Shown: positions 1-10,129 of the stretch, piece by piece
How positions within the stretch are numbered: the first letter of the stretch is position 1
Layout of the letters: each line of letters starts with the position of its first letter
From: Methyloversatilis discipulorum
GTDB taxonomy: Bacteria; Pseudomonadota; Gammaproteobacteria; Burkholderiales; Rhodocyclaceae
Assembly: GCF_000385375.1 (NCBI RefSeq)
Contig: NZ_ARVV01000001.1
Span: forward strand, 2,170,001 to 2,234,000
Reading direction: 5' to 3'
Length of the DNA: 64,000 nucleotides
Program-made: the position numbers and the translations under genes
Notes under the pieces: model-generated
The model's input: the letters and a program-made list of their open reading frames with translations, nothing else
Databases searched by the model: none
What the model was told of the DNA's origin: nothing

Positions 1-1185
1 CAGGAAACCGTTGAACAGCGGAATGCCGGCCATCGCTGCCGCCGCCGTCATGGCGAAGGTGGCGGTCCAGGGCATCAGCCTGAGCAGACCGCCCAGGCGG
101 CGCATGTCGCGCGTGCCGCACTCGTGATCGACGATGCCCGCGCTCATGAACAGCGCCGCCTTGAAGGTGGCGTGGTTCAGGATGTGAAACACCGCCGCCA
201 CCGCCGACAGCGGCGAATTGAGCCCGATCAGGAAGGTGATGAAGCCGAGGTGGCTCACCGTCGAATAGGCCAGCAGGCCCTTCAGGTCGTGCTTGAAGAT
301 GGCTACCCAGGCCGCGAAAGCCACCGTGGCCAGACCGAAGCTGGCAACGATGCCCTCGAACAGGTCGGTGCCGCCGACCGCCGGGTACAGACGTGCCAGC
401 AGGAAGATGCCGGCCTTCACCATGGTGGCCGAGTGCAGGTAGGCCGACACCGGCGTCGGGGCGGCCATCGCTTCCGGCAGCCAGAAGTGGAACGGCACCT
501 GCGCGCTCTTGGTGAAACAGCCGACCAGGATCAGCACCAGCATGAGCGGATACAGCGGGTCCGCCTTGATCACGTCGCCGCTCAGCAGAATGTCGCTCAG
601 CTCATAACTGCCGGCGATCTGGCCGAGCAGCACGAAACCGGCCAGCATCACCAGGCCGCCGCCGCCGGTCACCGCCAGCGCCATCCGCGCGCCAGCCCTC
701 GCCTCTTCCTTGTGGCCCCAGTAGCCGACCAGCAGGAAGGACGAAATGCTGGTCAGCTCCCAGAACACGACCAGCAGCATGATGTTGTCCGACATCACGA
801 TGCCCAGCATGGCCGCCATGAACAGCATGAGCAGGGTGTAGAACTTGCCGGCGGGGTCGGACTCGGCCAGATAGAAGTGCGCGTACAGCACGATCAGCGC
901 GCCGATGCCGGTGATCAGCAGCGCGAACATCAGCGCCAGACCGTCGAGGCGCCAGCCTATCGACAGACCGAGCGACGGCACCCAGTCGGTGTGCGCCAGC
1001 AGTGTCTGGCCGGCGAACACCTGTGGCGCCAGCGACAGCAGCATGCCGAACGCGGTCAGCGTGACGGCGCCGGCGACCAGCGCGGTCAGCAGACGACGCG
1101 CGGGCGAGTTGTCGCGACCGAAGGCAAAACAGAGCAGCGTGCCGGCCACAAGGGGCAACAGCACTATCGTTGCGAGTGGATTCAT
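1..1185 (-). CDS. mrpA: Mrp/Mnh-type monovalent cation/H+ antiporter subunit A, partial (3' end outside window)
   Basis: The reverse strand is open from an ATG at 1185 to the window edge, giving 395 residues of a very hydrophobic protein that begins MNPLATIVLLPLVAG. It reads as the NuoL/MrpA proton-pumping family: the core helices contain WELTSISSFLLVGYW, a conserved glutamate in the fifth helix region, then GCFTKSAQVPFHFWLPEAM with the family's conserved lysine, and HSATMVKAGIFLLARL further on. These residues form the proton channel in the family. MrpA works in the inner membrane with MrpB-G, exchanging Na+ for H+. The start was chosen because the protein begins directly with the first helix. 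A NuoL or Hyf subunit is the main alternative, because the diagnostic MrpA C-terminus lies off the window. The divergent neighbour is a recombinase with no functional link. Confidence 0.85.
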   Translation of the reverse strand, partial: MNPLATIVLLPLVAGTLLCFAFGRDNSPARRLLTALVAGAVTLTAFGMLLSLAPQVFAGQTLLAHTDWVPSLGLSIGWRLDGLALMFALLITGIGALIVLYAHFYLAESDPAGKFYTLLMLFMAAMLGIVMSDNIMLLVVFWELTSISSFLLVGYWGHKEEARAGARMALAVTGGGGLVMLAGFVLLGQIAGSYELSDILLSGDVIKADPLYPLMLVLILVGCFTKSAQVPFHFWLPEAMAAPTPVSAYLHSATMVKAGIFLLARLYPAVGGTDLFEGIVASFGLATVAFAAWVAIFKHDLKGLLAYSTVSHLGFITFLIGLNSPLSAVAAVFHILNHATFKAALFMSAGIVDHECGTRDMRRLGGLLRLMPWTATFAMTAAAAMAGIPLFNGFL

Positions 1186-1359
1186 GGAGGCTGCCGGACT
1201 TGTGGCTGGCTGAAACCGGCCGAAGGATACATTGTTTGCCGCCGCCGGATCGACCCGGCGGCGTGCGCATCAGGCGCGCAAGCATCGCAGCATTTGCTGA
1301 CGCCGACCTGACCGTGCGTGCTGTCTCCAGGTTCCCCGGCGCAGGTAAGATCGCCCACC

Positions 1360-2583
1360 ATGACGACTGCTCCGCTCCCGATTCCACTGCGCCCGCTCGA
1401 CGAGATCAGCGTGCCCGAAGCGCTCGACGGGCACGACGGCGTGAACCGCGCCGACCGCGCGCGACTGCAGATCGGCGCGCAGACCGACATCGAGGCGATC
1501 CGCTGCTTTCTCGCCGAATACGACCGCTCGCCCGGCACGCACCGCATCTACCAGCGCGAGTGCGAACGGCTGCTGCTGTGGTCGCTGGTCGAGTGCGGCA
1601 AGCCGCTGTCCAGCCTGAACCGGCAGGACTTCGAAGGCTATCTGCACTTCCTCGCCGACCCGCAGCCGGCCGCGCAGTGGTGCGGCCCCAAGGTGCAGCG
1701 CGTGCGCGCGGAGTGGCGCCCCTTCGTCGGGCCGCTGTCGGAGTCCGCCGTACTGACGGCGATCGCCGCCATCAATTCGCTGATGAGCTATCTGGTCGAC
1801 GCCGGCTATCTCGCCGGCAACCCGCTGGGCCTGATCCGCCAGCGCCGGCGCAAGCTGTCGCTGGAAAAGAACGGGCCGGCGCACGTGATCGCCCAGACCG
1901 AGGAAATGCAGAAGGTCGAACGCTTTCTCGACGCCGAAATGTGGCAGGCGGTGACGCAGGCCATCGAGGCGATGCCGCGCGAACTGGACAGCGAACGCGA
2001 CGAATACGAGCGCGCGCGCTTCATCGCCGCCCTGCTCTACATGCTGGCGCCGCGCGCCGGCGAGCTCGAATCGCACCGCATGAACAGCTTCCGCGAAGAG
2101 CGCGGTCGCTGGTGGTGGCATGTCGTCGGCAAGGGCGGCAAGCAGGCCAAGGTGCCAGTGGCCGACGACATGGTCCACGCGCTGGTGCGCTACCGCAAAC
2201 ACCTCGGCCTGAGCGCCATGCCCAAGCGGACCGACCTCACGCCGCTGCTGGTGTCGATCAAGGACCGCAGCCCGATCACTGCGCGCCGGCTGAACCAGAT
2301 CCTGAAGAAGATCTTCTACGCGGCGGCCGAACTGCTGCCGGAAATATCGGAGCACAAGCGCGAAAAGCTGCGTGCCGCCTCCGCCCACTGGGGCCGCCAC
2401 ACCGGCATCACCGCCAAGCTCGACAGCGGCATGAACGAGCGCTACGTGCAGAAGGACGCGCGCCACACCGACGCGCGCACCACGCAGCGCTACATCCACG
2501 AAGAGGAAGAGCGCTGGCACGACGAGGCACAGAAGCAGCAGCTTCCGTGGTCGTCGCAGGAAAAAATTTCTCCGTCGAAGTAA
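1360..2583 (+). CDS. Solitary tyrosine recombinase / phage-integrase family protein
   Basis: This is a 407-residue site-specific recombinase. The N-terminal half (about residues 45-165) resembles a core-binding SAM-like domain, and the C-terminal half carries the catalytic set: R232 in LAPRAGELE, a lysine in the beta-hairpin GKGGKQAKVPV, H343 and R346 in SAHWGRHTG, H369 in RHTD and the nucleophile Y378 in TTQRYIH. The ATG at 1360 was preferred to one at 1318 because homologues usually begin close to this point and little recognisable sequence precedes it. There are no adjacent att repeats, excisionase or mobile cargo, so it looks like a domesticated or solo recombinase. It lacks the extra helix insertion that marks integron IntI integrases, so it should not be taken as the integrase for the cassette further right. 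Confidence 0.88.
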   Translation: MTTAPLPIPLRPLDEISVPEALDGHDGVNRADRARLQIGAQTDIEAIRCFLAEYDRSPGTHRIYQRECERLLLWSLVECGKPLSSLNRQDFEGYLHFLADPQPAAQWCGPKVQRVRAEWRPFVGPLSESAVLTAIAAINSLMSYLVDAGYLAGNPLGLIRQRRRKLSLEKNGPAHVIAQTEEMQKVERFLDAEMWQAVTQAIEAMPRELDSERDEYERARFIAALLYMLAPRAGELESHRMNSFREERGRWWWHVVGKGGKQAKVPVADDMVHALVRYRKHLGLSAMPKRTDLTPLLVSIKDRSPITARRLNQILKKIFYAAAELLPEISEHKREKLRAASAHWGRHTGITAKLDSGMNERYVQKDARHTDARTTQRYIHEEEERWHDEAQKQQLPWSSQEKISPSK

Positions 2584-2630
2584 GGGTGCGCCCCCTGCCC
2601 GGGTCTAGTGGCGGGAGAGCGTAGTGCGCA

Positions 2631-2685
2631 GTGTCCGGACACCGGCGGCTGTTCTCGCGAATCCGACGCCGGGGAGGTCCCCGGC
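2631..2685. promoter_or_regulatory. Palindrome and hairpin in the bufA upstream region
   Basis: A perfect 12-bp palindrome, GTGTCCGGACAC, lies at 2631-2642. A near-perfect hairpin (GCCGGGGA, GG, TCCCCGGC) lies at 2668-2685, just ahead of the ribosome site AGGAGAA of bufA. The first could bind a dimeric regulator and the second could shape the mRNA leader or end readthrough from the recombinase gene. Both roles are inferred from symmetry alone. Confidence 0.45.
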
Positions 2686-2711
2686 CGCACACTATCTTTA
2701 GGAGAACATTC

Positions 2712-3002
2712 ATGTCCACGTCCCGTTTCGGCGCCTCGATCGCCGCCGCCGCTGCCGCCTTTGCCCTGTCGGGCGCCGTTTTCGCCGCTGACGCACCGGC
2801 CGGCAGCAAGGGCGCTGCCGTCGCCGCCGGCGACAAGGTCCACTGCTACGGCCTGCACGCCTGCAAGGGCAACAGCGACTGCGCCACCACCGAGCACAGC
2901 TGCAAGGGTCAGAACGCCTGCAAGGGCCACGGCTTCAAGGCCACGTCGGCCAAGGAGTGTCTGGGCCAGGGCGGCACCATCGGCGATCTGGCCGCCAAGT
3001 AA
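2712..3002 (+). CDS. bufA: BufA2-type bufferin precursor (copper-binding RiPP)
   Basis: The 96-residue product has a Sec signal peptide (residues 1 to about 26, ending AVFAA) and a short mature part with six cysteines at 45, 51, 57, 64, 70 and 83, arranged in repeated CKG and CKGxNxC blocks. Bufferins are periplasmic peptides whose cysteines are converted by the partner MNIO enzyme into thiooxazole-type heterocycles that hold copper. The gene starts at the ATG after AGGAGAAC. In-frame sequence upstream from 2631 has no signal-peptide logic and was discarded. It lies 63 bp before bufB and bufC, the diagnostic maturation genes. Regulation by copper stress is known for the family but is not proven here. 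Confidence 0.9.
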   Translation: MSTSRFGASIAAAAAAFALSGAVFAADAPAGSKGAAVAAGDKVHCYGLHACKGNSDCATTEHSCKGQNACKGHGFKATSAKECLGQGGTIGDLAAK

Positions 3003-3065
3003 TTCTTCCAGCGACCGACTGGCGTGGCACGGGGCCTTCGGGCGCCGTGCCGCGCAGCGCGCCCA

Positions 3066-3919
3066 TGACCACGACCGCCCTCACCACCCCATCGCCCGGC
3101 TTCGGCCTGGGTCTGCGTCCCGCCCACTACACGGCGCTGCTCGACGCACGCGCGCCGCTGGACTGGCTTGAAATCATTTCCGAAAACTTCATGGTCGACG
3201 GCGGCAAGCCGATGGCCATGCTCGATCGTCTGCGCGCAGACTATCCGATGGCCATGCACGGCGTGGCCCTGTCGATAGGCTCGACCGACGCGCTCGACCG
3301 CGACTATCTGAAGAAGCTGAAAGCGCTGGCAGACCGCGTCGATCCGTTGTGGATATCCGATCACTTCTGCTGGACCGGCGTCGGGGGGCAGAACGCGCAC
3401 GACCTGCTGCCGCTGCCCTACACCGAAGAAGCGGTGCGCCTGCTGGTGAGCCGCATCGGTCAGGTGCAGCACGAACTCGGACGCCGGCTGGTGCTGGAGA
3501 ACGTGTCCAGCTATCTGGGCTATGCGGTGTCCGACATGACGGAGTGGGATTTCATCCGCACCGTCGCCGACGAAGCCGACTGCCTGCTGCTGCTCGACGT
3601 GAACAACGTCTATGTCAGCAGCGTCAATCACGGTTTCGACCCGGTGAGCTATCTGGCCGGTCTGCCGGCCGCACGCGTGCAGCAGATCCATCTGGCCGGC
3701 CACTCGACGCACGACGACCACCTGGTCGATACGCACGACCAGCCGGTGTGCGAAGAAGTGTGGGCGCTTTATGACATCGCATGCGGCATGTTCGGCGAGG
3801 TGGCCACCATGATCGAGCGCGACGACAACATTCCGGCGCTGCACGAACTGCTGAACGAACTGGCGCGCGCCCGCCGCATCGCGGTGCGTGCCGAAACGAT
3901 CACGCGGGAGGCGGCATGA
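3066..3919 (+). CDS. bufB: BufB: MNIO (DUF692) multinuclear iron oxidase
   Basis: This is a 284-residue DUF692 protein, the usual family length. Such enzymes are TIM barrels with two or three iron ions; they oxidise cysteines of a peptide precursor to heterocycles. Expected metal-ligand segments can be read in order: [18 protein letters not shown], the LEN of [28 protein letters not shown] and QIHLAGHS followed by the DTHDQPV segment. The start at 3066 gives the normal N-terminus just before GFGLGLR. The stop codon overlaps the bufC start as ATGA, indicating translational coupling. The substrate is inferred to be the upstream bufA product. Confidence 0.93.
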
Positions 3920-4677
3920 ACGCTCTGGCCGCCCTGCAGCACGAATTCATGCGCTATCTGCACGAAGCGCCGAACGCCTTCGTCGACACGCTCGCCGCGA
4001 GCGAGGGCCTTGCGCCGGCCGCCCGTGCCCACATCTATCGCAATGCCTACCGCGTGCGCCTGCTCGACACGCTGAAGGACAGTTTCGACAAGACCTGGGC
4101 CTGGCTCGGCGACGACGCCTTCGAGGACGCCGGGCTGCGCTACATCGCCGACCATCCGCCGACGCAGTTCAGCCTGCGCCCCTTTGGTGACCGCTACGCC
4201 GACTGGCTGCACGGCGCCTGGCCCGCCGACCCGGAAGTGGCCGAACTGGCACGGCTGGACTGGGCGATGCGCAACGCTTTCGATGGCACCGACGCACAGC
4301 CGCTCGACGGCGCTGCACTCGCGGGCTTGAGCGACGAAGACTGGGCGACTGTCGTGTTCAGCCTGCACCCGGCCGCACAGATGCTGCGCGTGCAGCGCAA
4401 TACGCTGGACCTGTGGCACGCGATGGACCGCAGCGACACGCCGCCGGCCGTTGTCGATCTGGCGCAGCCGGTGACGGTGCTGGTCTGGCGCAAGGGTATG
4501 CAGCCGCATTTCCGATCGATCGACGCGGCAGAGGCCGGCATGCTGAACGCCCTGCAGCGCGGCACGCCTTTCGCCGCCGCATGTGAAACCGTCGAGTCGG
4601 ACGATGCGCAGGCGCTGATCGGTGGCTGGCTCGCGCGCTGGCTGGAAGACGGCCTGCTCTGCGCCGACCCGCGCTGA
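3916..4677 (+). CDS. bufC: BufC: DUF2063 family RiPP-recognition partner protein
   Basis: The product has 253 residues. The N-terminal third matches the DUF2063 fold ([12 protein letters not shown], then [22 protein letters not shown] and W..LG), followed by a C-terminal wing region. In the family this protein binds the precursor leader and the MNIO enzyme to form the active maturation complex. It overlaps bufB by four bases (ATGA). No DoxX-type membrane gene (bufD) follows, because the next gene is convergent with only one base between the stops, so this is a minimal three-gene locus. Confidence 0.9.
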   Translation: MNALAALQHEFMRYLHEAPNAFVDTLAASEGLAPAARAHIYRNAYRVRLLDTLKDSFDKTWAWLGDDAFEDAGLRYIADHPPTQFSLRPFGDRYADWLHGAWPADPEVAELARLDWAMRNAFDGTDAQPLDGAALAGLSDEDWATVVFSLHPAAQMLRVQRNTLDLWHAMDRSDTPPAVVDLAQPVTVLVWRKGMQPHFRSIDAAEAGMLNALQRGTPFAAACETVESDDAQALIGGWLARWLEDGLLCADPR

Positions 4678-4678
4678 A

Positions 4679-6599
<1,921 letters not shown>

Positions 6600-6616
<17 letters not shown>

Positions 6617-7079
6617 AAAGTTCGAGGCGATTGTTCGTCGCGCTAACGCCTTCGATGAGCGAGACGTTCAAGAAAGCTCGACACAGCACCCGTTTGACCG
6701 AAGAAACGTTCATGAGCTTTTACCTGAAAAAGTTCGAAACCTATTCGACGACGGACACTACGCAGAAGCAACCTTTGAAGCATTTAAGTTTTTAGATAAA
6801 GTCGTTCAGAAGCATTCAAAACTATCAGAGTCTGGCGTCAAGCTGATGATGCAGGCATTCAACGAAACAAAGCCTGCCGTGAGGCTCACCAGTCTTTCTA
6901 ACGCAAGCGAGATCGATGAACAGAAGGGTTACAGCTTTTTATTTTCCGGCGCAGTAATGGCCATACGCAATCCGCGGGGACATGAAGTAAATGTCTCTGA
7001 CGACCCAGACGCTTGCCTTGACCATCTCGCCTTCGCGTCATTGCTGTTGAGACGTCTTGAGCAAAGTGGCTTTGTTTAA
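6600..7079 (+). CDS. TIGR02391 (Ymh) family protein
   Basis: The 159-residue protein contains the Ymh signature: HPFDRRNVHELLPEKVRNLFDDGHYAEATFEAFKFLDKVV in the middle and a C-terminal segment (GYSFLFSGAVMAIRNPRGHEV) with a conserved RNPRGH. The family is widespread on mobile elements and is frequently a neighbour of DUF5343 genes or restriction-like functions, but no activity has been established. The RN...H residues resemble HEPN-type RNase motifs (R-X4-6-H); here R and H are four residues apart (RNPRGH), which is suggestive only. The stop is only seven bases before the attC-like site, as in integron cassettes. Confidence 0.75.
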
Positions 7080-7085
7080 AAAGAC

Positions 7086-7144
7086 GCCCAACCCTTCAAT
7101 CGAGCGGACTCCCGTCGGTAGTCCGCGCATGTGAAGCGTTACGC
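7086..7144 (+). other. attC-like integron recombination site (59-bp element)
   Basis: The site begins with GCCCAAC (fits RYYYAAC) at 7086-7092 and ends with GTTACGC (GTTRRRY with one mismatch) at 7138-7144, 59 bp in all. Between them is an imperfect palindrome: CTTCA pairs with TGAAG, then an unpaired spacer, then GCGGACT (7104-7110) pairs perfectly with AGTCCGC (7120-7126) around a nine-base loop. Such outer cores, a spacer and a central stem are the defining layout of attC. It stands seven bases after the stop of the TIGR02391 gene. No integron integrase gene is in the window. Confidence 0.8.
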
Positions 7145-7159
7145 CAACCGTCTCTCACT

Positions 7160-7888
7160 ATGCGCTCCCTTCTCAATCCAGAATCACTGCCGTTCTTTTT
7201 CGGGACACACTTTGACGTGGATGTCGCTCTTACCACAGCCAATAGTTTGCCGAATCTTGCAGGTTTATGTGAAAGCGTTGAGCGATCTATTGATGAGGGA
7301 GTCGCACATACCGGACTTCATCTCCTTGGCTACGAAGATATAGATACAGGTTTGTCCATCGTTGCCGCTGTCAGTAAACCACATGCTCCAAGCATGGTTT
7401 CTTTCTATGCACAGAGCTCACATAGGATCTTTGGTGGCGCGACACTTGTATGTGTTCCTCTGGCTTTTTGCTCTCCGTACTTTGTTCCGAATGGCGAATA
7501 TGTTGTCTATCGGCATACATATAAGCGCCCTCTCGTAAGCGCAGAGGAGTACGCAACGACAATGCAATCCGGCAGCGATGAAGATAAAATGAGGCTATTC
7601 CTTTTGTCTCGCTCCCGGGAAGGCTTTGAGACAATCCCTGGAATGAGCTACGTAGGAATATCAAAGCGCCCTTGGCAACAACGACTGGAAGAGCACATTG
7701 AGGACGCTATGGTGAAAAATTCGAAAACGAAGTTTCACGAAGCCATAAGACAAATGCAGGGCCAGATGGTCATACATGTGCACGACGTGTCTGCTTACGG
7801 AATCAGCGAAGCGGATGCGCGACAATATGAGTCAAAGCTAATTTCCGCCTCAACCCTTGTGCCTCTGGGCCTGAATATGAAATGTTAA
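7160..7888 (+). CDS. GIY-YIG-like nuclease-domain protein with a novel N-terminal domain
   Basis: The product has 242 residues. The last hundred or so resemble a GIY-YIG catalytic fold: YVVYRHT opens the domain, GMSYVGISKRPWQQRLEEH supplies the YIG-like strand and the arginine helix, and YESKLISASTLVPLGLNMK supplies the glutamate and a final asparagine. The first 110 residues have no domain I recognise. An insertion of about 40 residues separates the GIY and YIG strands. The ATG at 7160 lies 15 bases after the attC-like site. Function is likely cleavage of DNA; the target is unknown. Composition is AT-richer than the host. Confidence 0.55.
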   Translation: MRSLLNPESLPFFFGTHFDVDVALTTANSLPNLAGLCESVERSIDEGVAHTGLHLLGYEDIDTGLSIVAAVSKPHAPSMVSFYAQSSHRIFGGATLVCVPLAFCSPYFVPNGEYVVYRHTYKRPLVSAEEYATTMQSGSDEDKMRLFLLSRSREGFETIPGMSYVGISKRPWQQRLEEHIEDAMVKNSKTKFHEAIRQMQGQMVIHVHDVSAYGISEADARQYESKLISASTLVPLGLNMKC

Positions 7889-7926
7889 GCGCCGTCCATT
7901 TACGATCGGCAAAATTGAGACCAATA

Positions 7927-7992
7927 GGGGGCAGACCACGTTTTCATTAATCTGAATCTCCTGTGGGTCGATAGAATCGTGGTCTGATCCCC
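7927..7992. repeat. Inverted pair of the GGGGNCAGACCACG motif
   Basis: GGGGGCAGACCACG at 7927-7940 faces CGTGGTCTGATCCCC at 7978-7992, making a 13-14-bp imperfect stem with a 37-base loop. Related single copies lie at 9478, 9975, 10907 and 12037, each between genes. The 7889-8119 gap contains nothing else I can support. The layout recalls REP-type elements mobilised by REP-associated tyrosine transposases, but no such transposase is in the window. Confidence 0.6.
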
Positions 7993-8119
7993 ATTTCCCA
8001 CTCTTTCCGACAAAGCGCTACTGCGAGAGTTCAGCCTAGAAGCAACCACAGAGTTCTAAAAACTCCATAGAGCGGCCGCTAGCGTCGGCGCTAATGTCAG
8101 ATTTTAAGACGCCAATACT

Positions 8120-8710
8120 ATGTCTTCCCGCGGGCATAATCATCCGGTAGGTTGCACCTGTCGCTTCTGTGAGCCACGCGGCCTCGCCAAGGACACTCAG
8201 GTCGTCACAGATCTGATTTCTGTCGTCGGTACGTGCTACAGCTACACAATTCCTATTCCCTGTCCCGTATGCGGCGACGCTGTTTTCCTCTACCGATCTA
8301 AGGATGGAGGAAGAGTCTTCTTTGACGAGTTGGGTCCGCCCTGGCCCAAGCACCCTTGCACCGATAGCGCCAGAGCGGCGTTGCTGACAACATCGACCGA
8401 TACCGACCAAGTACTGCCAACTAGGCGCTATGCATGGAAAGAGGCGGGCTGGCTCCCGATCATTGATGTGATCGTCGAGTCCGCTGGCCCAGCCCATTTA
8501 AGGTTACGCGGCCTCCTCAACTCTTGGCCACTCACTATCTACATTCAGATCTCAATGGTCGCGGCAGGCTCCGATCCAATGGCTGAAATAGCGCATTCAC
8601 CGATCCACGCGAGAAGGACGGTCGACGGAGATTTCGAAGTAGCTTTTCTCAGTCAAGATTTAAGGCCTCGGCTCATTAAGGCTTTTACTCAGCCCCCAAG
8701 TACACCATGA
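8120..8710 (+). CDS. Hypothetical protein with putative zinc-binding cysteines
   Basis: I do not recognise this 196-residue protein. Its N-terminus carries CTCRFC (residues about 12-17) and later CPVCGD with a downstream H and C (KHPCTD), so a metal-binding knuckle is plausible. The remainder is a mixed alpha/beta sequence without signal peptide or membrane helix. It sits in the run of AT-richer orphan genes bounded by GGGGNCAGACCACG motifs. The ATG at 8120 is the first in frame; no convincing ribosome site was seen. Confidence 0.5.
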   Translation: MSSRGHNHPVGCTCRFCEPRGLAKDTQVVTDLISVVGTCYSYTIPIPCPVCGDAVFLYRSKDGGRVFFDELGPPWPKHPCTDSARAALLTTSTDTDQVLPTRRYAWKEAGWLPIIDVIVESAGPAHLRLRGLLNSWPLTIYIQISMVAAGSDPMAEIAHSPIHARRTVDGDFEVAFLSQDLRPRLIKAFTQPPSTP

Positions 8711-8910
8711 TGCATGCGAGTGGTGCCTAAACGGTTGCGTAAGGCCCCACCAAAATCAATACCGGCTCATTGTTTCTTTTTCCCGACTCGCGTTTTTGTT
8801 AGAAATACAAGCGGTGAAATGGTAAGTGAACTCTTTCCTTCTCGCAGCCTCGACCGATCCTTATTAACAGTGACTTGCCTCGAATCATCTTTCTAACGGT
8901 GTGTATCGAT

Positions 8911-9333
8911 ATGAATATCGAAGAACGAGATTACCTTTGGCAGCATTTTGTTTTTAACGCCGAGCAGCGCCTCAAGGCCTTTAATTTTTTCGTGGTCTTT
9001 TCCGTCTTCGCCAACGGCGGCTTTTTCGCGGCCATAGAGAAGTCATTGGATGGCTTTGTCTTTGTGTTGATCGGAGGGTTTGTTGCAGTCCTTTCGATTG
9101 TCTTTGCGCTCATCGATATCCGTAGTCAAAGCTTATTGAAACTTGCGGTCCCGGGGCTCAAGGTATATGAAATTCGATTTCCAGAACACTCCCGGCTTTT
9201 CGCTCTAGACGAAAATCGGCATGCTGGAATAGTGCGATATACAATTGCCTTCCGGGTGCTCTTCGGTGTGCAACTGATCTTTGGCCTTGGTACGATAATC
9301 TACGGGCTTTTAAAGCATCAATGTTCGCTATGA
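8911..9333 (+). CDS. Hypothetical membrane protein
   Basis: This 140-residue protein starts MNIEERDYLWQHF and has three hydrophobic segments: FNFFVVFSVFANGGFFAAI (about 27-45), GFVFVLIGGFVAVLSIVFALI (about 52-72) and a C-terminal helix, VLFGVQLIFGLGTIIYGLL. A soluble stretch of about 40 residues separates the second and third helices. The ATG at 8911 was preferred over an upstream in-frame codon at 8875 because the protein then begins with the amphipathic start common to this kind of protein. The stretch 8711-8910 holds no gene I can support. Function is unknown. Confidence 0.55.
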   Translation: MNIEERDYLWQHFVFNAEQRLKAFNFFVVFSVFANGGFFAAIEKSLDGFVFVLIGGFVAVLSIVFALIDIRSQSLLKLAVPGLKVYEIRFPEHSRLFALDENRHAGIVRYTIAFRVLFGVQLIFGLGTIIYGLLKHQCSL

Positions 9334-9477
9334 ACAGTACTTAGAGGACCACGTTCTCAATGATTAACCAAAAGGAATAAACCGCGTTTTCGTTTGCTGA
9401 GGTCTGTTTTATGCCCGATGATTTAGGTTCATTTCGACCAACCGCAGCGACACGGTCCGCATTTCATAGTGAAAATA

Positions 9478-9491
9478 GGGGGCAGACCACG
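9478..9491 (+). repeat. GGGGNCAGACCACG motif copy
   Basis: GGGGGCAGACCACG, identical to the 7927 copy including the preceding AATA, lies before the next orphan gene. A weaker relative (GAGGACCACGTTCTC) is at about 9351, so the 9334-9547 gap seems to be built from repeat remnants. Confidence 0.55.
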
Positions 9492-9547
9492 ATTTTTCCC
9501 TCGAATAGCCTTTGACTTTTAACCACGGAATATCTCGACCAGACCCT

Positions 9548-9958
9548 ATGTCTCTTCTGCTGTGTATATGGGCAAGCTGTCGAAGACAGCTGCTCGGCCG
9601 GCTCTTGATACTCTGCGCGAGCACGTCCTTTTTTTCGGCACCGGTTTCGTCGCAGCCACCGCAGACGGAGATCCAAGGTTGGTCTTCTGAATGGTTGGTT
9701 GGGACAACGCTGGAGTTGGTAAGCGAGACGGACATCCTCCATCTGCGCTTCGCAAGTAAAGATTGGGTCGCGGTGACGACAGGAAAGAAAGATGGCCCAG
9801 TCACGGCCCCAATTCTCTCCTGGCACATCAAGAATGGAAAACTGTTCATCGGGCAGCAGGCGTCGGCTGAGGGCGGGATTGAGTTTGTTTCGTTATCCGG
9901 GACCACTCTCATCACTTTCCTTGAAGGCAAGAAAATGATTTTTAAGGCATTCCGGTGA
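9548..9958 (+). CDS. Hypothetical secreted protein
   Basis: The 136-residue product has a plausible signal peptide (LLGRLLILCASTSFFSAPVSS, residues about 15-35) and then a beta-rich region (TEIQGWSSEWLVGTTLELV and later GKLFIGQQ, TTLITFLEGKKMIFKAFR). No family is recognised; the pattern is compatible with a small periplasmic beta-barrel or lipocalin-like fold. It is flanked on both sides by the GGGGNCAGACCACG motif. No good ribosome site is visible upstream. Confidence 0.45.
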   Translation: MSLLLCIWASCRRQLLGRLLILCASTSFFSAPVSSQPPQTEIQGWSSEWLVGTTLELVSETDILHLRFASKDWVAVTTGKKDGPVTAPILSWHIKNGKLFIGQQASAEGGIEFVSLSGTTLITFLEGKKMIFKAFR

Positions 9959-9974
9959 TCGTGCATTCGGTATT

Positions 9975-10046
9975 GGGAACAGACCATGTTTCCCGTACAC
10001 GGAGCTCGGTTCAATATTCGACATTTCAGACCATTGCAGCCGCCGT
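9975..10046 (+). repeat. Extended intergenic repeat, copy 1
   Basis: The motif variant GGGAACAGACCATG at 9975-9988 is followed by about 55 bp (including GAGCTCGGTT and ATATTCGACATT) that closely matches 10921-10981. The whole unit, about 70 bp, therefore exists twice and separates orphan genes. The remainder of the 9959-10129 gap holds nothing recognisable. Confidence 0.6.
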
Positions 10047-10129
10047 CATGAGAAACATGGGGAAGGAACACGTTTTCGGTATGTGACAGTTCCATATGCG
10101 ATCGTTACGCATCGAAATTTATCTGAGAC

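Noticed and set aside
1270..2520. Long reverse-strand open frame over the tyrosine recombinase gene
   Set aside because: It is a shadow of the high-GC codon pattern; the forward frame has all catalytic motifs.
1360..2583. Reading the recombinase as an integron integrase for the nearby cassette
   Set aside because: The IntI-specific insertion is not visible and there is no attI next to the gene.
7884..7890. GTTAAGC at the end of the GIY-YIG gene as a second attC core
   Set aside because: No RYYYAAC or palindromic arm lies upstream at a suitable distance; the bases belong to the end of the coding frame.
7927..7992. Inverted motif pair as an attC site
   Set aside because: It lacks the GTTRRRY and RYYYAAC cores, so it is listed as a separate repeat type.
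8727..8812. GCCTAAAC ... GTTAGAA as another attC-like site
   Set aside because: The cores fit roughly but the inner arms do not pair.
8714..8896. Short open frame of 60 codons between orphan genes
   Set aside because: No ribosome site, odd composition and no recognisable protein character.
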